Source of the DNA: CAIWTU01 sp035686205
GTDB taxonomy: Bacteria; Desulfobacterota; Desulfuromonadia; Geobacterales; Geobacteraceae
Assembly: GCA_035686205.1 (NCBI GenBank)
Contig: DASRZQ010000135.1
Span: forward strand, 1-35,932
Direction of reading: 5' to 3'
Length of the DNA: 35,932 nt
Under the pieces are notes generated by a model. That model had not been told where the DNA came from and did no database searches. It was given only the letters and a program-made list of their open reading frames with translations. The stretch's first letter is position 1; the number at the start of each line of letters is the position of its first letter. A program made the position numbers and the translations under genes. Below are positions 15,492 to 23,899 of the stretch, piece after piece.

Positions 15492-16325
15492 CTAACTTCT
15501 CAGTATAGTTAATAATTTGAGGGTATTTTCCTGCAGTTTTTCCAGTTCTCTAATCAGCGAATCCTTTTCCGGTGGGAGCAACGATGACGCGTCGATTGAG
15601 CTCATGCGCCGGACGCTTGTCCTTATGAACCTGAAGCCGCCGGTTTTCCCCGCCGGTTTTCCCCTGCGCGATTTTCTTCTCAGGTCATCCCGTGTAAGGT
15701 TGTTTTCCCTGTAACGCCTGTATAGTTCCGTCATTTTTTCGGGACTGCTCATCTTTGCTATTTCCACCAGTGTGCTACGCGCGACCTTAGGGTCTTTTCT
15801 GCAATCATCCTTGACCGAGTCCGGAAGGTTCGTTAACGATATGATTTCGGATATGCTTGACACGGATTTGCCGAGGATTTTTGACAACTGCTCAAGCTGG
15901 TAGTCGTGCTTCATCTTCAAATTCTGCACCGCTTCGGATTCTTCAATGGCGGTCAGGTTCTCCCTGAGCAGATTTTCCACAAGAGACAGCTCCGTTGGAT
16001 CACCCATGGTAAAGATCGCTGGTATGGCAGCCAAACCGGCCAGTTTTGCCGCCTGATATCGCCGTTCTCCCGAAATCAGAAGAATGTCTCCATTATCGTT
16101 GACGCGAAACAGGACCGGCTGGAGCACGCCGTGCGCTTCAATCGATGTCTTCAGTTCCAGAAGCGCTTCCTCGTCAAAATGTTTCCTTGGTTGCTCAGGA
16201 TCAGTGCGCAGATCGTTTATGCCCAGCATGTAGAGCTTGCCTTTTTTAAAGCGGGTGCCGGCTTCCTTCTGTTTCGCGGGTTCTTTGTCACTTCCCTTGA
16301 AGAGAGTCAACTGGTTATCGGACAT
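15492..16325 (-). CDS. orphan ParB/Spo0J-family protein
   Basis: A 277-aa ParB-like protein with no ParA gene beside it. The N-terminal CTP-binding domain is intact: LRTDPEQPRKHFDEEALLEL (39-58), HGVLQPVLFR, ISGERRYQAAKLAGL (85-98, with GERR), and ENLLRENLTAIEESEAVQNL (117-136). A helix-turn-helix follows (about 142-165, QLEQLSKILGKSVSSISEII). The C-terminus is Arg/Lys-rich and ends in a leucine helix suited to dimerisation. ATG at 16325 follows AGAGGTG. Because it lies on the same strand just upstream of the eCIS promoter region, a VirB/ParB-like regulatory role or plasmid-derived partition remnant are both possible. Confidence 0.88.
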   Translation of the reverse strand: MSDNQLTLFKGSDKEPAKQKEAGTRFKKGKLYMLGINDLRTDPEQPRKHFDEEALLELKTSIEAHGVLQPVLFRVNDNGDILLISGERRYQAAKLAGLAAIPAIFTMGDPTELSLVENLLRENLTAIEESEAVQNLKMKHDYQLEQLSKILGKSVSSISEIISLTNLPDSVKDDCRKDPKVARSTLVEIAKMSSPEKMTELYRRYRENNLTRDDLRRKSRRGKPAGKTGGFRFIRTSVRRMSSIDASSLLPPEKDSLIRELEKLQENTLKLLTILRS

Positions 16326-16396
16326 TCTTGCACCTCTTGTTAAATGATGCTGGATATCTGGTTGAAATATAAGGAAAAATCCGGACCGATCCTGTG

Positions 16397-16666
16397 TCAG
16401 TCCTGGTCCGCGGGTGAAACCGGCTTTTTCCAGAAAAAGACAAAAACCTCTCTTGGAGAGACATAATTATCCAGCTGCTCATCCGAAAAATCCGCGGTTG
16501 CCATCGGGTCGAGCGACAGTACCTGTGTCGCTTTCTGGACGGAAACCAGTTCCCAGTTCTCTTTCCCCATTTTGTTGAGGTGTCTGTCCAGCGTCTTGTC
16601 GTATGATTGCTCGCCTAAAGTTCTCATGCCGGATACGATATGACAGGTTGTCTGGTACAGGTACAT
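16397..16666 (-). CDS. small DUF4177-like protein
   Basis: An 89-aa cytosolic protein. The segment TLDRHLNKMGKENWELVSVQ (about 25-44), followed by a hydrophobic strand FVFFWKKP near the end, matches the DUF4177 pattern (LNxLGxEGWELVSV ... FxFKRP). The fold is small alpha/beta of unknown function. ATG at 16666 has GGAGG eight bases upstream. It precedes the ParB-like gene on the same strand with a 71-base gap and could be cotranscribed. Its role is unknown. Confidence 0.7.
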   Translation of the reverse strand: MYLYQTTCHIVSGMRTLGEQSYDKTLDRHLNKMGKENWELVSVQKATQVLSLDPMATADFSDEQLDNYVSPREVFVFFWKKPVSPADQD

Positions 16667-16928
16667 TGAATTTCCTCCGATTCACTGTTATAAGACGTAA
16701 CTTTTCTTTTTTGCAGATTGATAGAGTGACTTTGAAATAACTTTATACTTATTTCCAATTGTTTCCGCAACAAAGAAAGGTAATATTAAGAGAAGAATTC
16801 AGAATATGAAAAAAGACGGTGAACAGCTTTTTCATTGATAAATTAGGCAAAAATAATGTTGCCTGTGAGACTTTAATATCCGGTGACAGTACAGAACCTG
16901 TTGCCGCCTGACCTGGAGGTAAAATCAA
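16667..16928. promoter_or_regulatory. divergent intergenic region (DUF4177-like gene / aspartic protease gene)
   Basis: A 262-base AT-rich spacer between divergent genes, so promoters for both directions are expected. On the plus strand TTGATA with TTTATA 18 bases later is a weak candidate. On the minus strand CTGCAA with TATAAC 18 bases later precedes the DUF4177-like gene. Near the right end the plus-strand ribosome site GGAGGT serves the protease gene. No riboswitch or repeat was seen. Confidence 0.35.
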
Positions 16929-17789
16929 ATGCGGCTGACTTTTCTTATTAATGTGCTCATTGTCATAACTTTGTCAGTTACCGAAATTTTCGCGGGCGAT
17001 TTGATAGATAACGGAAAAATGTATTATTCCAGGGGGGACTTCAGGAAAGCGGCCGATGCGTTTGAAATGTTCGTCAGGGCTCATCCCGATTCGGCGGAAG
17101 GCTACGAATGGCTCGGCAGGGCGTACTTCGGTCTCGGAGATAATGAGTTCGCCTCCGACACGATTATACTGGAAAAAGCCGTCGTGGCTTTCAGAAAGGT
17201 TTTGTCGCTCAACCCGGAAAATTCGACGGTGCGCTTTAATCTGGGGATGGTTTATGTGAGCCTGGACGACAAAACGGAAGCAATCGGGGAATATGAACAG
17301 CTCAAAGGCCGCGACAAGGAACTGGCGAACCGTTTGCTTGAAGGCATACGCGGCCATTCTTTTTCTCCTGTCTACAGGGCGGTGGGTGGAAAAGACCCGG
17401 AGGTGACAAATGTCACCATCCTGGGAAACCAGGTGCTGGTTCCGGTCATTCTGGGAAAGGACGGCAACGAGGTCCGGGCGACCCTGCTTCTGGACACCGG
17501 CGCGACAGTCACTTCGATAAATTCCGATGTTGCTGAAAGGTTGCGGATAAATGCGGCGCAGACGCAAAAGATGACGGGCCAGGTTGCTGGCGGAGGGTTG
17601 CTCAGTGTTCACCGGGCCAGGCTTTCTTACATATCGGTGGGGCCGCACACAAAGTCCGGCCTGGATGTTGCCATCGTCGAGCAAAAGGGACCGCCCGTCC
17701 CGTACGAGGGGCTGCTCGGCATGAATTTCCTGCGCGAGCTGCGATATACGATCGATTTTCAAAATCGCACGATCAACTGGAGGCCCTGA
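16929..17789 (+). CDS. exported TPR protein with retropepsin-like aspartic protease domain
   Basis: A 286-aa protein. Residues 1-22 form a signal peptide (hydrophobic LINVLIVITLSVTEIFA). Two to three TPR units follow (about 25-135; YYSRGDFRKAADAFEMFVRAHPDSAEGYEWLGRAYF, and FRKVLSLNPENSTVRFNLGMVY). The C-terminal domain (about 155-286) is retropepsin-like: LLLDTGATVTSI carries the catalytic DTGA (189-192) and LLGMNFLRELRYTIDF is the usual G-hnFL closing motif. As in related periplasmic proteins it would act as a dimer. ATG follows GGAGGT with eight-base spacing. It converges on pdxJ with only three bases between stop codons. Confidence 0.87.
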   Translation: MRLTFLINVLIVITLSVTEIFAGDLIDNGKMYYSRGDFRKAADAFEMFVRAHPDSAEGYEWLGRAYFGLGDNEFASDTIILEKAVVAFRKVLSLNPENSTVRFNLGMVYVSLDDKTEAIGEYEQLKGRDKELANRLLEGIRGHSFSPVYRAVGGKDPEVTNVTILGNQVLVPVILGKDGNEVRATLLLDTGATVTSINSDVAERLRINAAQTQKMTGQVAGGGLLSVHRARLSYISVGPHTKSGLDVAIVEQKGPPVPYEGLLGMNFLRELRYTIDFQNRTINWRP

Positions 17790-17792
17790 GCC

Positions 17793-18512
17793 CTAGGCGT
17801 ATTTTATCAGGTCCACCATGTCCCGCACCGCCCGGTCAAGACCTGTCAGCACCGCCCTGGATATGATGGAATGGCCTATGTTGAACTCCTCTATGCCGCC
17901 GAGGGCGGCAACTTTCTTTATGTTGGAATAATTGAGGCCGTGCCCCGCGTTTACGCCCATTCCCAGCTTGGCGGCCAGCTTTACGGCATTTTCCACCTTG
18001 ATCAGCTCCTGGTTCTCGCTCTTCCAGTCCGCCGCCTCCGAAAATGCCCCGGTGTGAATTTCGACGTAATCCGCGCCGATCTTGTTCGAAATTTTAATCT
18101 GGTCCGGATCGGGGTCGATAAACAGACTGACGGCAATTCCCGCCTCCTGCAGGCTTTCTATGGCCTTTTCGATAATCTGCTGGTTCATTCTGACATCAAG
18201 GCCCCCTTCGGTCGTAAGCTCCTGCCGTTTTTCCGGGACCAGGGTGCACATATCAGGCTTGACCGCTATGGCCATTGCGATCATTTCATCCGTGGCGGCC
18301 ATCTCCAGGTTGAGCCTGGTCTTAACGGTATGCCGCAGCAATTTCAGGTCCCTGTCCTGGATGTGCCGCCGGTCTTCACGCAAATGCACTATGATCCCGT
18401 CGGCGCCCGCAAGTTCGGCAATTGCCGCGGCGGCTACCGGATCAGGCTCCTTTCCGCCCCTTGCCTGGCGAATGGTGGCGACATGATCAACATTAACAGC
18501 CAGCTTTGCCAT
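17793..18512 (-). CDS. pdxJ: pyridoxine 5'-phosphate synthase
   Basis: A 239-aa PdxJ, which condenses 3-amino-2-oxopropyl phosphate with deoxyxylulose 5-phosphate to form pyridoxine 5'-phosphate in the DXP-dependent vitamin B6 pathway. Signatures are the N-terminal LAVNVDHVATIRQARGG, GADGIIVHLREDRRHIQD, LNLEMAATDEM, YVEIHTGAFSEA and VNAGHGLNY. The start at ATG 18512 follows GGAGG and gives the family's usual length; a longer frame adds an unlikely N-terminus. It overlaps the 3' end of glmM by 20 bases. It is the last gene of the housekeeping operon in this window. Confidence 0.98.
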   Translation of the reverse strand: MAKLAVNVDHVATIRQARGGKEPDPVAAAAIAELAGADGIIVHLREDRRHIQDRDLKLLRHTVKTRLNLEMAATDEMIAMAIAVKPDMCTLVPEKRQELTTEGGLDVRMNQQIIEKAIESLQEAGIAVSLFIDPDPDQIKISNKIGADYVEIHTGAFSEAADWKSENQELIKVENAVKLAAKLGMGVNAGHGLNYSNIKKVAALGGIEEFNIGHSIISRAVLTGLDRAVRDMVDLIKYA

Positions 18513-19869
18513 TACCGTGCCCTCCAATTTTTTTATCAACGGCTTCAGCGATTTCATTTGCCCAGACGGTTATCTGATCCTTGTCGGTGCCTTCCAGCAT
18601 GATGCGCAGCAGGGGCTCGGTACCGGAATAGCGGATCAGCACGCGTCCTTCGTCTTTCAGGCTTTTTTCGGCTTCCTCGATCAATTTGGCGGCTTCAGGA
18701 ATGGTCTTGACGTCCCGTTTTTCGGCGACCCTGACATTGACCAGTACCTGCGGCAAGGGGGTCATGACGCGGGCGAGTTCCGAAAGCTTTTTCTCGCGCT
18801 TGCGCATGATGGCAAGCACCTGCAGCGCCGACTGGATGCCGTCTCCGGTGGTGTTGTAATCCAGGAAAATGAGATGCCCCGACTGCTCGCCGCCGAGGTT
18901 GTAACCGCCCCGAAGCATCTCCTCGACCACATAACGGTCGCCGACCGCGGTTCTTATTATCTTTCCGCCTGCCTTTTTAACGGCTATATCGAGCCCCATG
19001 TTGCTCATCACCGTCGCCACCAGTGTGTTCTTGCGCAGCTTCTTCTCCTTCAGCATTTCCGTGGCGCAGAGGGCCAGGATGTGGTCTCCGTCCACTTCGC
19101 TGCCGAATTCATCGACAAAAATGACCCTGTCGGCATCGCCGTCCAGCGCGATACCGAGGTCGGCGCCATGTTTCTTTACCGCTTCGCTGATTATCTCAGG
19201 ATGAAGGGAGCCGCAGCCGTCATTAATATTTGTCCCATTCGGCTTAACGCCGATGGGGATCACTTCGGCGCCCAGTTCTTCGAAAACGGCCGGGGCGACC
19301 TTGTACGCGGCTCCGTTGGCGCAATCCAGCACTATCTTCATTCCCACCAGGTCGAGCTCCTTGGGGAAGGTGCTTTTAAGAAAAACAACGTAGCGCCCGG
19401 CCGCGTCATCGATCCGGTATGCCTTGCCGACTTCGGTGGCAATCGGCCGCAGTGTATCAATACCGTTGGAGAAAATAAGCTCCTCGATCCGCAGTTCCAT
19501 CTCGTCTGGAAGCTTGATGCCGTCCCTGGAGAAGAACTTGATGCCGTTATCCTGGAAAGGGTTGTGCGAAGCCGATATGACGACGCCGGCGTCGGCCCTC
19601 ATGGAAGAAGTGATGTTTGCGATGCCGGGCGTCGGCAGCGGTCCGACCAGAAGTACATCGACACCCATGGAGCATATGCCGGCGATAAGGGCATTTTCGA
19701 GCATGTACCCCGAAAGTCGGGTATCCTTGCCGATTACAATGCGATGTCTTCTCGTGTTGTTCTTGAAGATGAATGCCGCCGCCCTGCCTATCTGCATGGC
19801 CATTTCGGTGGTCATCGGGTAAACGTTCGCAACCCCGCGCACACCATCGGTACCGAATAATTTTTTCAT
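18493..19869 (-). CDS. glmM: phosphoglucosamine mutase
   Basis: A 458-aa GlmM, which converts glucosamine-6-phosphate to glucosamine-1-phosphate on the way to UDP-GlcNAc, peptidoglycan and LPS. It starts MKKLFGTDGVRGVANVYP at ATG 19869, with a perfect AGGAGG upstream; an upstream extension is spurious. The phosphoserine loop VVISASHNP has Ser101, the magnesium loop LDGDADR is near 240, and a C-terminal RYSGTEPLLRIM phosphate-binding loop is present. It is a few residues longer than most GlmM at the C-terminus because its end runs into pdxJ. The neighbouring ybbR and cdaA form the widely conserved cdaA-ybbR-glmM module. Confidence 0.98.
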   Translation of the reverse strand: MKKLFGTDGVRGVANVYPMTTEMAMQIGRAAAFIFKNNTRRHRIVIGKDTRLSGYMLENALIAGICSMGVDVLLVGPLPTPGIANITSSMRADAGVVISASHNPFQDNGIKFFSRDGIKLPDEMELRIEELIFSNGIDTLRPIATEVGKAYRIDDAAGRYVVFLKSTFPKELDLVGMKIVLDCANGAAYKVAPAVFEELGAEVIPIGVKPNGTNINDGCGSLHPEIISEAVKKHGADLGIALDGDADRVIFVDEFGSEVDGDHILALCATEMLKEKKLRKNTLVATVMSNMGLDIAVKKAGGKIIRTAVGDRYVVEEMLRGGYNLGGEQSGHLIFLDYNTTGDGIQSALQVLAIMRKREKKLSELARVMTPLPQVLVNVRVAEKRDVKTIPEAAKLIEEAEKSLKDEGRVLIRYSGTEPLLRIMLEGTDKDQITVWANEIAEAVDKKIGGHGNGKAGC

Positions 19870-19906
19870 TAAGCCTCCTGCTGTTAATTTCAAATTCCGC
19901 TTGAGT

Positions 19907-20296
19907 TCATCTTGCAACCAATTCGATGCCCAGCCTTGATGGAAAGACCCTGATGACACTGACACCGGTGGGAACCTGGACAAGCCTCCCCAGGTTGGAA
20001 AATTCAACGGATCCCTTGCCCGTTTTTCGCAGGTCAAGGGTGACGGGTCCGCACGGAAGCGGATGCGCAAGGAAAAGCACCGCCGGACCGGCAACGGTGA
20101 CGTCGATATTCCGGGGCGGGACAACGCCCAATGCAAGCCCGGAAGGAATATTCACGATCCGGACGGGTACCGGGAAACTTTTTACGGTCTCTTTTTCGAT
20201 GGTGACTGTAAACCAGAAAACGACCGCCATGGCCAGCGAAAGGATCTTTGCCGCGAGGTTATCGGTTGCCAGTTTCCGCCAATTTACAGGAGCCAT
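19907..20296 (-). CDS. ybbR: YbbR-domain membrane-anchored protein, CdaA partner
   Basis: A 129-aa protein with one N-terminal membrane segment (about 13-32, LAAKILSLAMAVVFWFTVTIE) and a single YbbR domain (about 35-125; PVPVRIVNIPSGLAL, PPRNIDVTVAGPA, VTLDLRKTGKGS). Firmicute CdaR (YbbR) carries several such domains and modulates diadenylate cyclase; this short form is common in proteobacterial operons. ATG at 20296 lies 13 bases inside the end of cdaA, with GAGG upstream, so the two are probably translated together. Confidence 0.88.
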   Translation of the reverse strand: MAPVNWRKLATDNLAAKILSLAMAVVFWFTVTIEKETVKSFPVPVRIVNIPSGLALGVVPPRNIDVTVAGPAVLFLAHPLPCGPVTLDLRKTGKGSVEFSNLGRLVQVPTGVSVIRVFPSRLGIELVAR

Positions 20297-21063
20297 CCGT
20301 ATTGCCTCGTTTCGATCAGCTTTTTCAGGGTCTTGCGCAGTGAATTGACATCAACGTCATAGGTCAAGCGCCCGTCCGCGGCGATCGATATCTTTCCAGT
20401 CTCTTCCGATACCACCACAACCACGGCGTCTGTTCTTTCGGCAAGGCCGATGGCGGCACGGTGGCGCGTCCCCAGCGACTTGCTGACCAGCGGATTGCGG
20501 GTCAGGGGAAGAAAACAGCCGGCCTTGGTCAGTTTCCCGTTTTTGATTATAACGGCCCCGTCATGGATAGGGGAGTAGGGGAGAAATATGGATGTAATCA
20601 GCTCGCATGTGACCTTGGCGTCAATTTCGGTCCCGACCTCGACGAAATTTTCGATATCCATCTCGCCTTCAAGCACTATCAGGGCGCCAATTTTTTTTCC
20701 GGACAGCGCGCTCGCGGCCATGGCCAGCTCTTCGATCAGCTGGGGAACCTCCTCCTGCCGTTCCCTGGCGGCCGGCCGCCGCTTGCCGAAGGAGAAGAGG
20801 GCGCGCCGAATCTCGTGCTGGTAAATAATCACGATAATAAGAATAATCGACCCGACAAGATTGTCCAGGATTTTGTAAAACGTCACGAGGCCGGCGATAC
20901 GGGCACCCATCCAGCAGAAAAGCAGGATCGCGATCCCGGCCAGGAGCCGGACCATCCTTGTCCCCTTCAGCAGAAGGATAATCCGGTAAATGAAAAAGGC
21001 GACCAGGATAATATCCAGAAAATCCAGCCAGCTGAAATTTTTCAGAATATCGATTATCGCCAT
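20284..21063 (-). CDS. cdaA: membrane diadenylate cyclase (c-di-AMP synthase)
   Basis: A 259-aa CdaA/DacA-type protein. It has three N-terminal membrane segments (about 13-32, 38-55, 66-81), then a DAC domain with PIHDGAVII (DGA 168-170) and LGTRHRAAIG (198-206), the two motifs that bind ATP and metal. It makes c-di-AMP, a second messenger for osmotic and cell-wall homeostasis. The start at ATG 21063 lacks a good ribosome site, yet gives the expected N-terminus. Location between folP and ybbR-glmM ties it to cell-wall precursor synthesis. Confidence 0.97.
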   Translation of the reverse strand: MAIIDILKNFSWLDFLDIILVAFFIYRIILLLKGTRMVRLLAGIAILLFCWMGARIAGLVTFYKILDNLVGSIILIIVIIYQHEIRRALFSFGKRRPAARERQEEVPQLIEELAMAASALSGKKIGALIVLEGEMDIENFVEVGTEIDAKVTCELITSIFLPYSPIHDGAVIIKNGKLTKAGCFLPLTRNPLVSKSLGTRHRAAIGLAERTDAVVVVVSEETGKISIAADGRLTYDVDVNSLRKTLKKLIETRQYGWLL

Positions 21064-21121
21064 AGCGGGAACACCGAAAAGTTGCCGGGGAAATTATTAC
21101 GACGCCGTGCGGGCGGCAGAT

Positions 21122-21964
21122 TCACTCCGAAGCGGCCCGGAGTATGGCCATTGTCATGTCGGCGACATCGCGCATTTCTTTCACGTCATGAACTCTGAGG
21201 ATCGAGGCGCCGTTTGCCAAGGCCATGGCGACCGCAGCGGCGGTGCCGAAAATCCTGTCTTCCACGGGACGGTCCAGAATTTCGCCGATAAAGGATTTGC
21301 GGGAAGCTCCTACGAGAATGGGCCGTCCGAGAACGGCGAATTCCCGCAGCCTGCGTAAAATTTCGAGATTACCGTGGATGTTTTTGCCGAAACCTATGCC
21401 GGGATCGACGACTATTCCGCAGGGATTGATCCCGTGGGACAAGGCGGTTGAAATCAGTACTTCAAGAGCCGAAATGATTTCTTCGACGACGGAGCTGTAC
21501 CTGGTGAAATTCTGCATCTCCGCGGGCCTGCCGCTGGTGTGCGTCAGCACGACACCCGCTTTCATGGAAGCGGCCACCTCCGCCATGCGGTTGTCGAAGG
21601 TGAAGCCGCTTATGTCGTTGATGATCTCGGCGCCGGACATGAGGGCTTCTCTTGCCACCGAAGATTTGTATGTATCGATGGAGATTGGTATCCTGAGCTT
21701 TCCGGCCAGCTTTTCGACAACGGGAAGGACCCTCCGGAGTTCTTCCCGTTCCTCGACGGGCGTGGAGTAGGGGCGGGTGCTCTCGCCGCCGATGTCCAGA
21801 ATGTCCGCTCCCTCCTCTTCCATTTCCAGCGCCCGGTCCACGGCTTTCCCCGCGTCGAGGAAACGGGACCCGTCGGAAAAGGAGTCGGGGGTTACGTTGA
21901 GAATCCCCATGATGAAGGGGCGTCCTGACAGGTCAAGAGTCCTTGAACCGATATCCCAGAACAT
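21122..21964 (-). CDS. folP: dihydropteroate synthase
   Basis: A 280-aa FolP, joining p-aminobenzoate to the pterin diphosphate in folate synthesis; it is the sulfonamide target. Signatures are IMGILNVTPDSFSDGS (18-33), ADILDIGGESTRP, ISIDTYKSSVAREAL, GAEIINDISGF, IVVDPGIGFGK and ILVGASRKSFIG. The ATG at 21964 has GGCGG upstream and follows the ftsH stop by 14 bases. Length and motifs are complete. Confidence 0.97.
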   Translation of the reverse strand: MFWDIGSRTLDLSGRPFIMGILNVTPDSFSDGSRFLDAGKAVDRALEMEEEGADILDIGGESTRPYSTPVEEREELRRVLPVVEKLAGKLRIPISIDTYKSSVAREALMSGAEIINDISGFTFDNRMAEVAASMKAGVVLTHTSGRPAEMQNFTRYSSVVEEIISALEVLISTALSHGINPCGIVVDPGIGFGKNIHGNLEILRRLREFAVLGRPILVGASRKSFIGEILDRPVEDRIFGTAAAVAMALANGASILRVHDVKEMRDVADMTMAILRAASE

Positions 21965-21978
21965 CCGCCGGCCGTCCG

Positions 21979-23781
21979 CTATGAAACCGAAGGCAATTCC
22001 TGCGCGATGATTTCATCGACTTCCACGCCGTTCAGGTTTTCCTTCTCGATTAGCGATTGCGACAGCCTGATGAGCACGTTCATGTTTTCCGACAACAGCT
22101 TTCGCGCGCGCTCGTAGTTTTCTTCGACGATACGCCGGATCTCGCTGTCAATCTCGACGGCGGTGGCCTCGCTGTAGTTCTTGGCGGCCGCCATATCCCT
22201 GCCGAGGAAAATCTGCTCATCCTTTTTGCCGAAGGTGACCGGACCCATCTTGTCGCTCATTCCCCATTCGCAGATCATTTTCCGCGCGATTTCGGTCGCA
22301 TGCTCGATGTCGTTGCCGGCGCCGGTGGTCATGGTGTTGAAAACAAGCTCTTCCGCGGCTCTGCCGCCCATGAGCACGGCAATTTTATTGAACAGCGATT
22401 CCTTCGAATAGCTGTGCTTGTCCTCGATTGGCAACTGCATGGTGATGCCCAGCGCCCTGCCCCTGGGGATTATTGATACTTTGTGCACCGGGTCGGTGCC
22501 GGGTATGAGCTTCGCGACCAGTGTATGGCCCGCCTCGTGGTATGCGGTGTTTTTCTTTTCTTCTTCCGAAATGACCATGCTGCGGCGTTCCACGCCCATG
22601 AGGACCTTGTCCTTGGCGTCGTCGAAGTCAGCCATTTCAACGGAGCTCTTGTCTTTGCGGGCCGCCAGCAGGGCGGCTTCGTTGACTACGTTGGCGAGGT
22701 CCGCCCCGGAGAACCCGGGCGTGCCCCTGGCGATTACCGACAGGTCGACATTCGGGGCGAGGGGGGTCTGTTTTGAATGGACCTTCAGGATCGCCTCGCG
22801 GCCTTTCACATCCGGCCTTGGAACCACAACCTGCCTGTCGAAACGCCCCGGTCGGAGAAGAGCGGGATCAAGGACGTCGGGGCGGTTCGTCGCGGAAATA
22901 AGGATCACGCCTTCGTTCGATTCGAAACCGTCCATTTCCACCAGGAGCTGGTTCAGTGTCTGCTCGCGTTCGTCGTGGCCTCCCCCCAGCCCGGCGCCGC
23001 GGTGGCGGCCTACGGCGTCGATTTCATCGATGAAAATGATGCAGGGAGCGTTTTTCTTACCCTGTACAAAGAGATCCCGTACCCTGCTCGCACCGACGCC
23101 GACGAACATCTCCACGAAATCGGAACCGGAAATGGAGAAAAACGGGACGCCGGCTTCGCCTGCGATGGCCCGAGCCAGAAGTGTTTTGCCCGTGCCCGGA
23201 GGGCCCACCAGGAGAACGCCCTTCGGGAGCCGTCCTCCGAGCTTGGTGAATTTTTTCGGGTCTTTCAGGAAGGCGATGATTTCGGCGAGCTCTTCCTTTG
23301 CCTCTTCAACCCCGGCCACGTCCTCGAAGGTAACCTTTCCCTGGGCTTCAGTCAGCAACTTTGCCCTGCTTTTGCCGAAGGCCATTGCCTTGCCGCCGCC
23401 GACTTGCATCTGGCGCATGAAGAAAATCCAGACGCCGACCAGCAGGATGAGGGGAAACCAGTTGAGAAAAATGGCGAACCAGGAAACCTTGTCCTCTTCA
23501 GGTTTGGCCATGATGCGTATCTTTTTGTCCAGGAGTTTTTGCGTCAGCGCCGGGTCTTCCGGCTTGTACGTCTTGAAATCCTTGCCGTCGGCGTACTTGC
23601 CGTAAAGGTCGCTTCCCTGTATGGTCACCGATGAGACTTTTCCTGCATCGACCGCCGCGATGAAATCGCTGTAGTTAATTCTTTCCTGGGCCGGATGCGG
23701 CTTGTTGAAGAGGTTGTATACAAGTATCATCATCAGGCTAATAACCAGCCACAGAGCTAGGTTTTTATAAAACTGGTTCAA
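21979..23781 (-). CDS. ftsH: ATP-dependent zinc metalloprotease FtsH
   Basis: A 600-aa inner-membrane AAA+ protease. Order of parts: membrane segment about 7-23, periplasmic FtsH extracellular domain to about 100, second membrane segment about 102-122, AAA domain with Walker A GPPGTGKT (193-200), Walker B FIDEIDAVG and the SRH (NRPDVLDPALLRPGRFD), then the zinc protease HEAGH (415-419). It degrades misfolded membrane proteins and regulators such as LpxC. Translation probably begins with TTG at 23781, preceded by GGGGGT, since no suitable ATG lies upstream of the first membrane segment. It heads folP. Confidence 0.98.
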   Translation of the reverse strand: MNQFYKNLALWLVISLMMILVYNLFNKPHPAQERINYSDFIAAVDAGKVSSVTIQGSDLYGKYADGKDFKTYKPEDPALTQKLLDKKIRIMAKPEEDKVSWFAIFLNWFPLILLVGVWIFFMRQMQVGGGKAMAFGKSRAKLLTEAQGKVTFEDVAGVEEAKEELAEIIAFLKDPKKFTKLGGRLPKGVLLVGPPGTGKTLLARAIAGEAGVPFFSISGSDFVEMFVGVGASRVRDLFVQGKKNAPCIIFIDEIDAVGRHRGAGLGGGHDEREQTLNQLLVEMDGFESNEGVILISATNRPDVLDPALLRPGRFDRQVVVPRPDVKGREAILKVHSKQTPLAPNVDLSVIARGTPGFSGADLANVVNEAALLAARKDKSSVEMADFDDAKDKVLMGVERRSMVISEEEKKNTAYHEAGHTLVAKLIPGTDPVHKVSIIPRGRALGITMQLPIEDKHSYSKESLFNKIAVLMGGRAAEELVFNTMTTGAGNDIEHATEIARKMICEWGMSDKMGPVTFGKKDEQIFLGRDMAAAKNYSEATAVEIDSEIRRIVEENYERARKLLSENMNVLIRLSQSLIEKENLNGVEVDEIIAQELPSVS

Positions 23782-23899
23782 TTTTACCCCCGTGTTTTCT
23801 CAGTTTAACCGCTTCAGAAAACGGTATTCCGGTCTGTTGAAACGTAAACAAAAGTTTAAAGAAAAAAAATAACATAACAGGTATTGCATTACAAGCAAT

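Noticed and set aside
18517..19860. Plus-strand open frame (447 codons) opposite glmM
   Set aside because: Mirror frame of a clearly conserved gene; no domain recognised.
22418..23605. Plus-strand open frame (395 codons) opposite ftsH
   Set aside because: Mirror frame of a clearly conserved gene; Ser/Arg/Pro-rich shadow translation.
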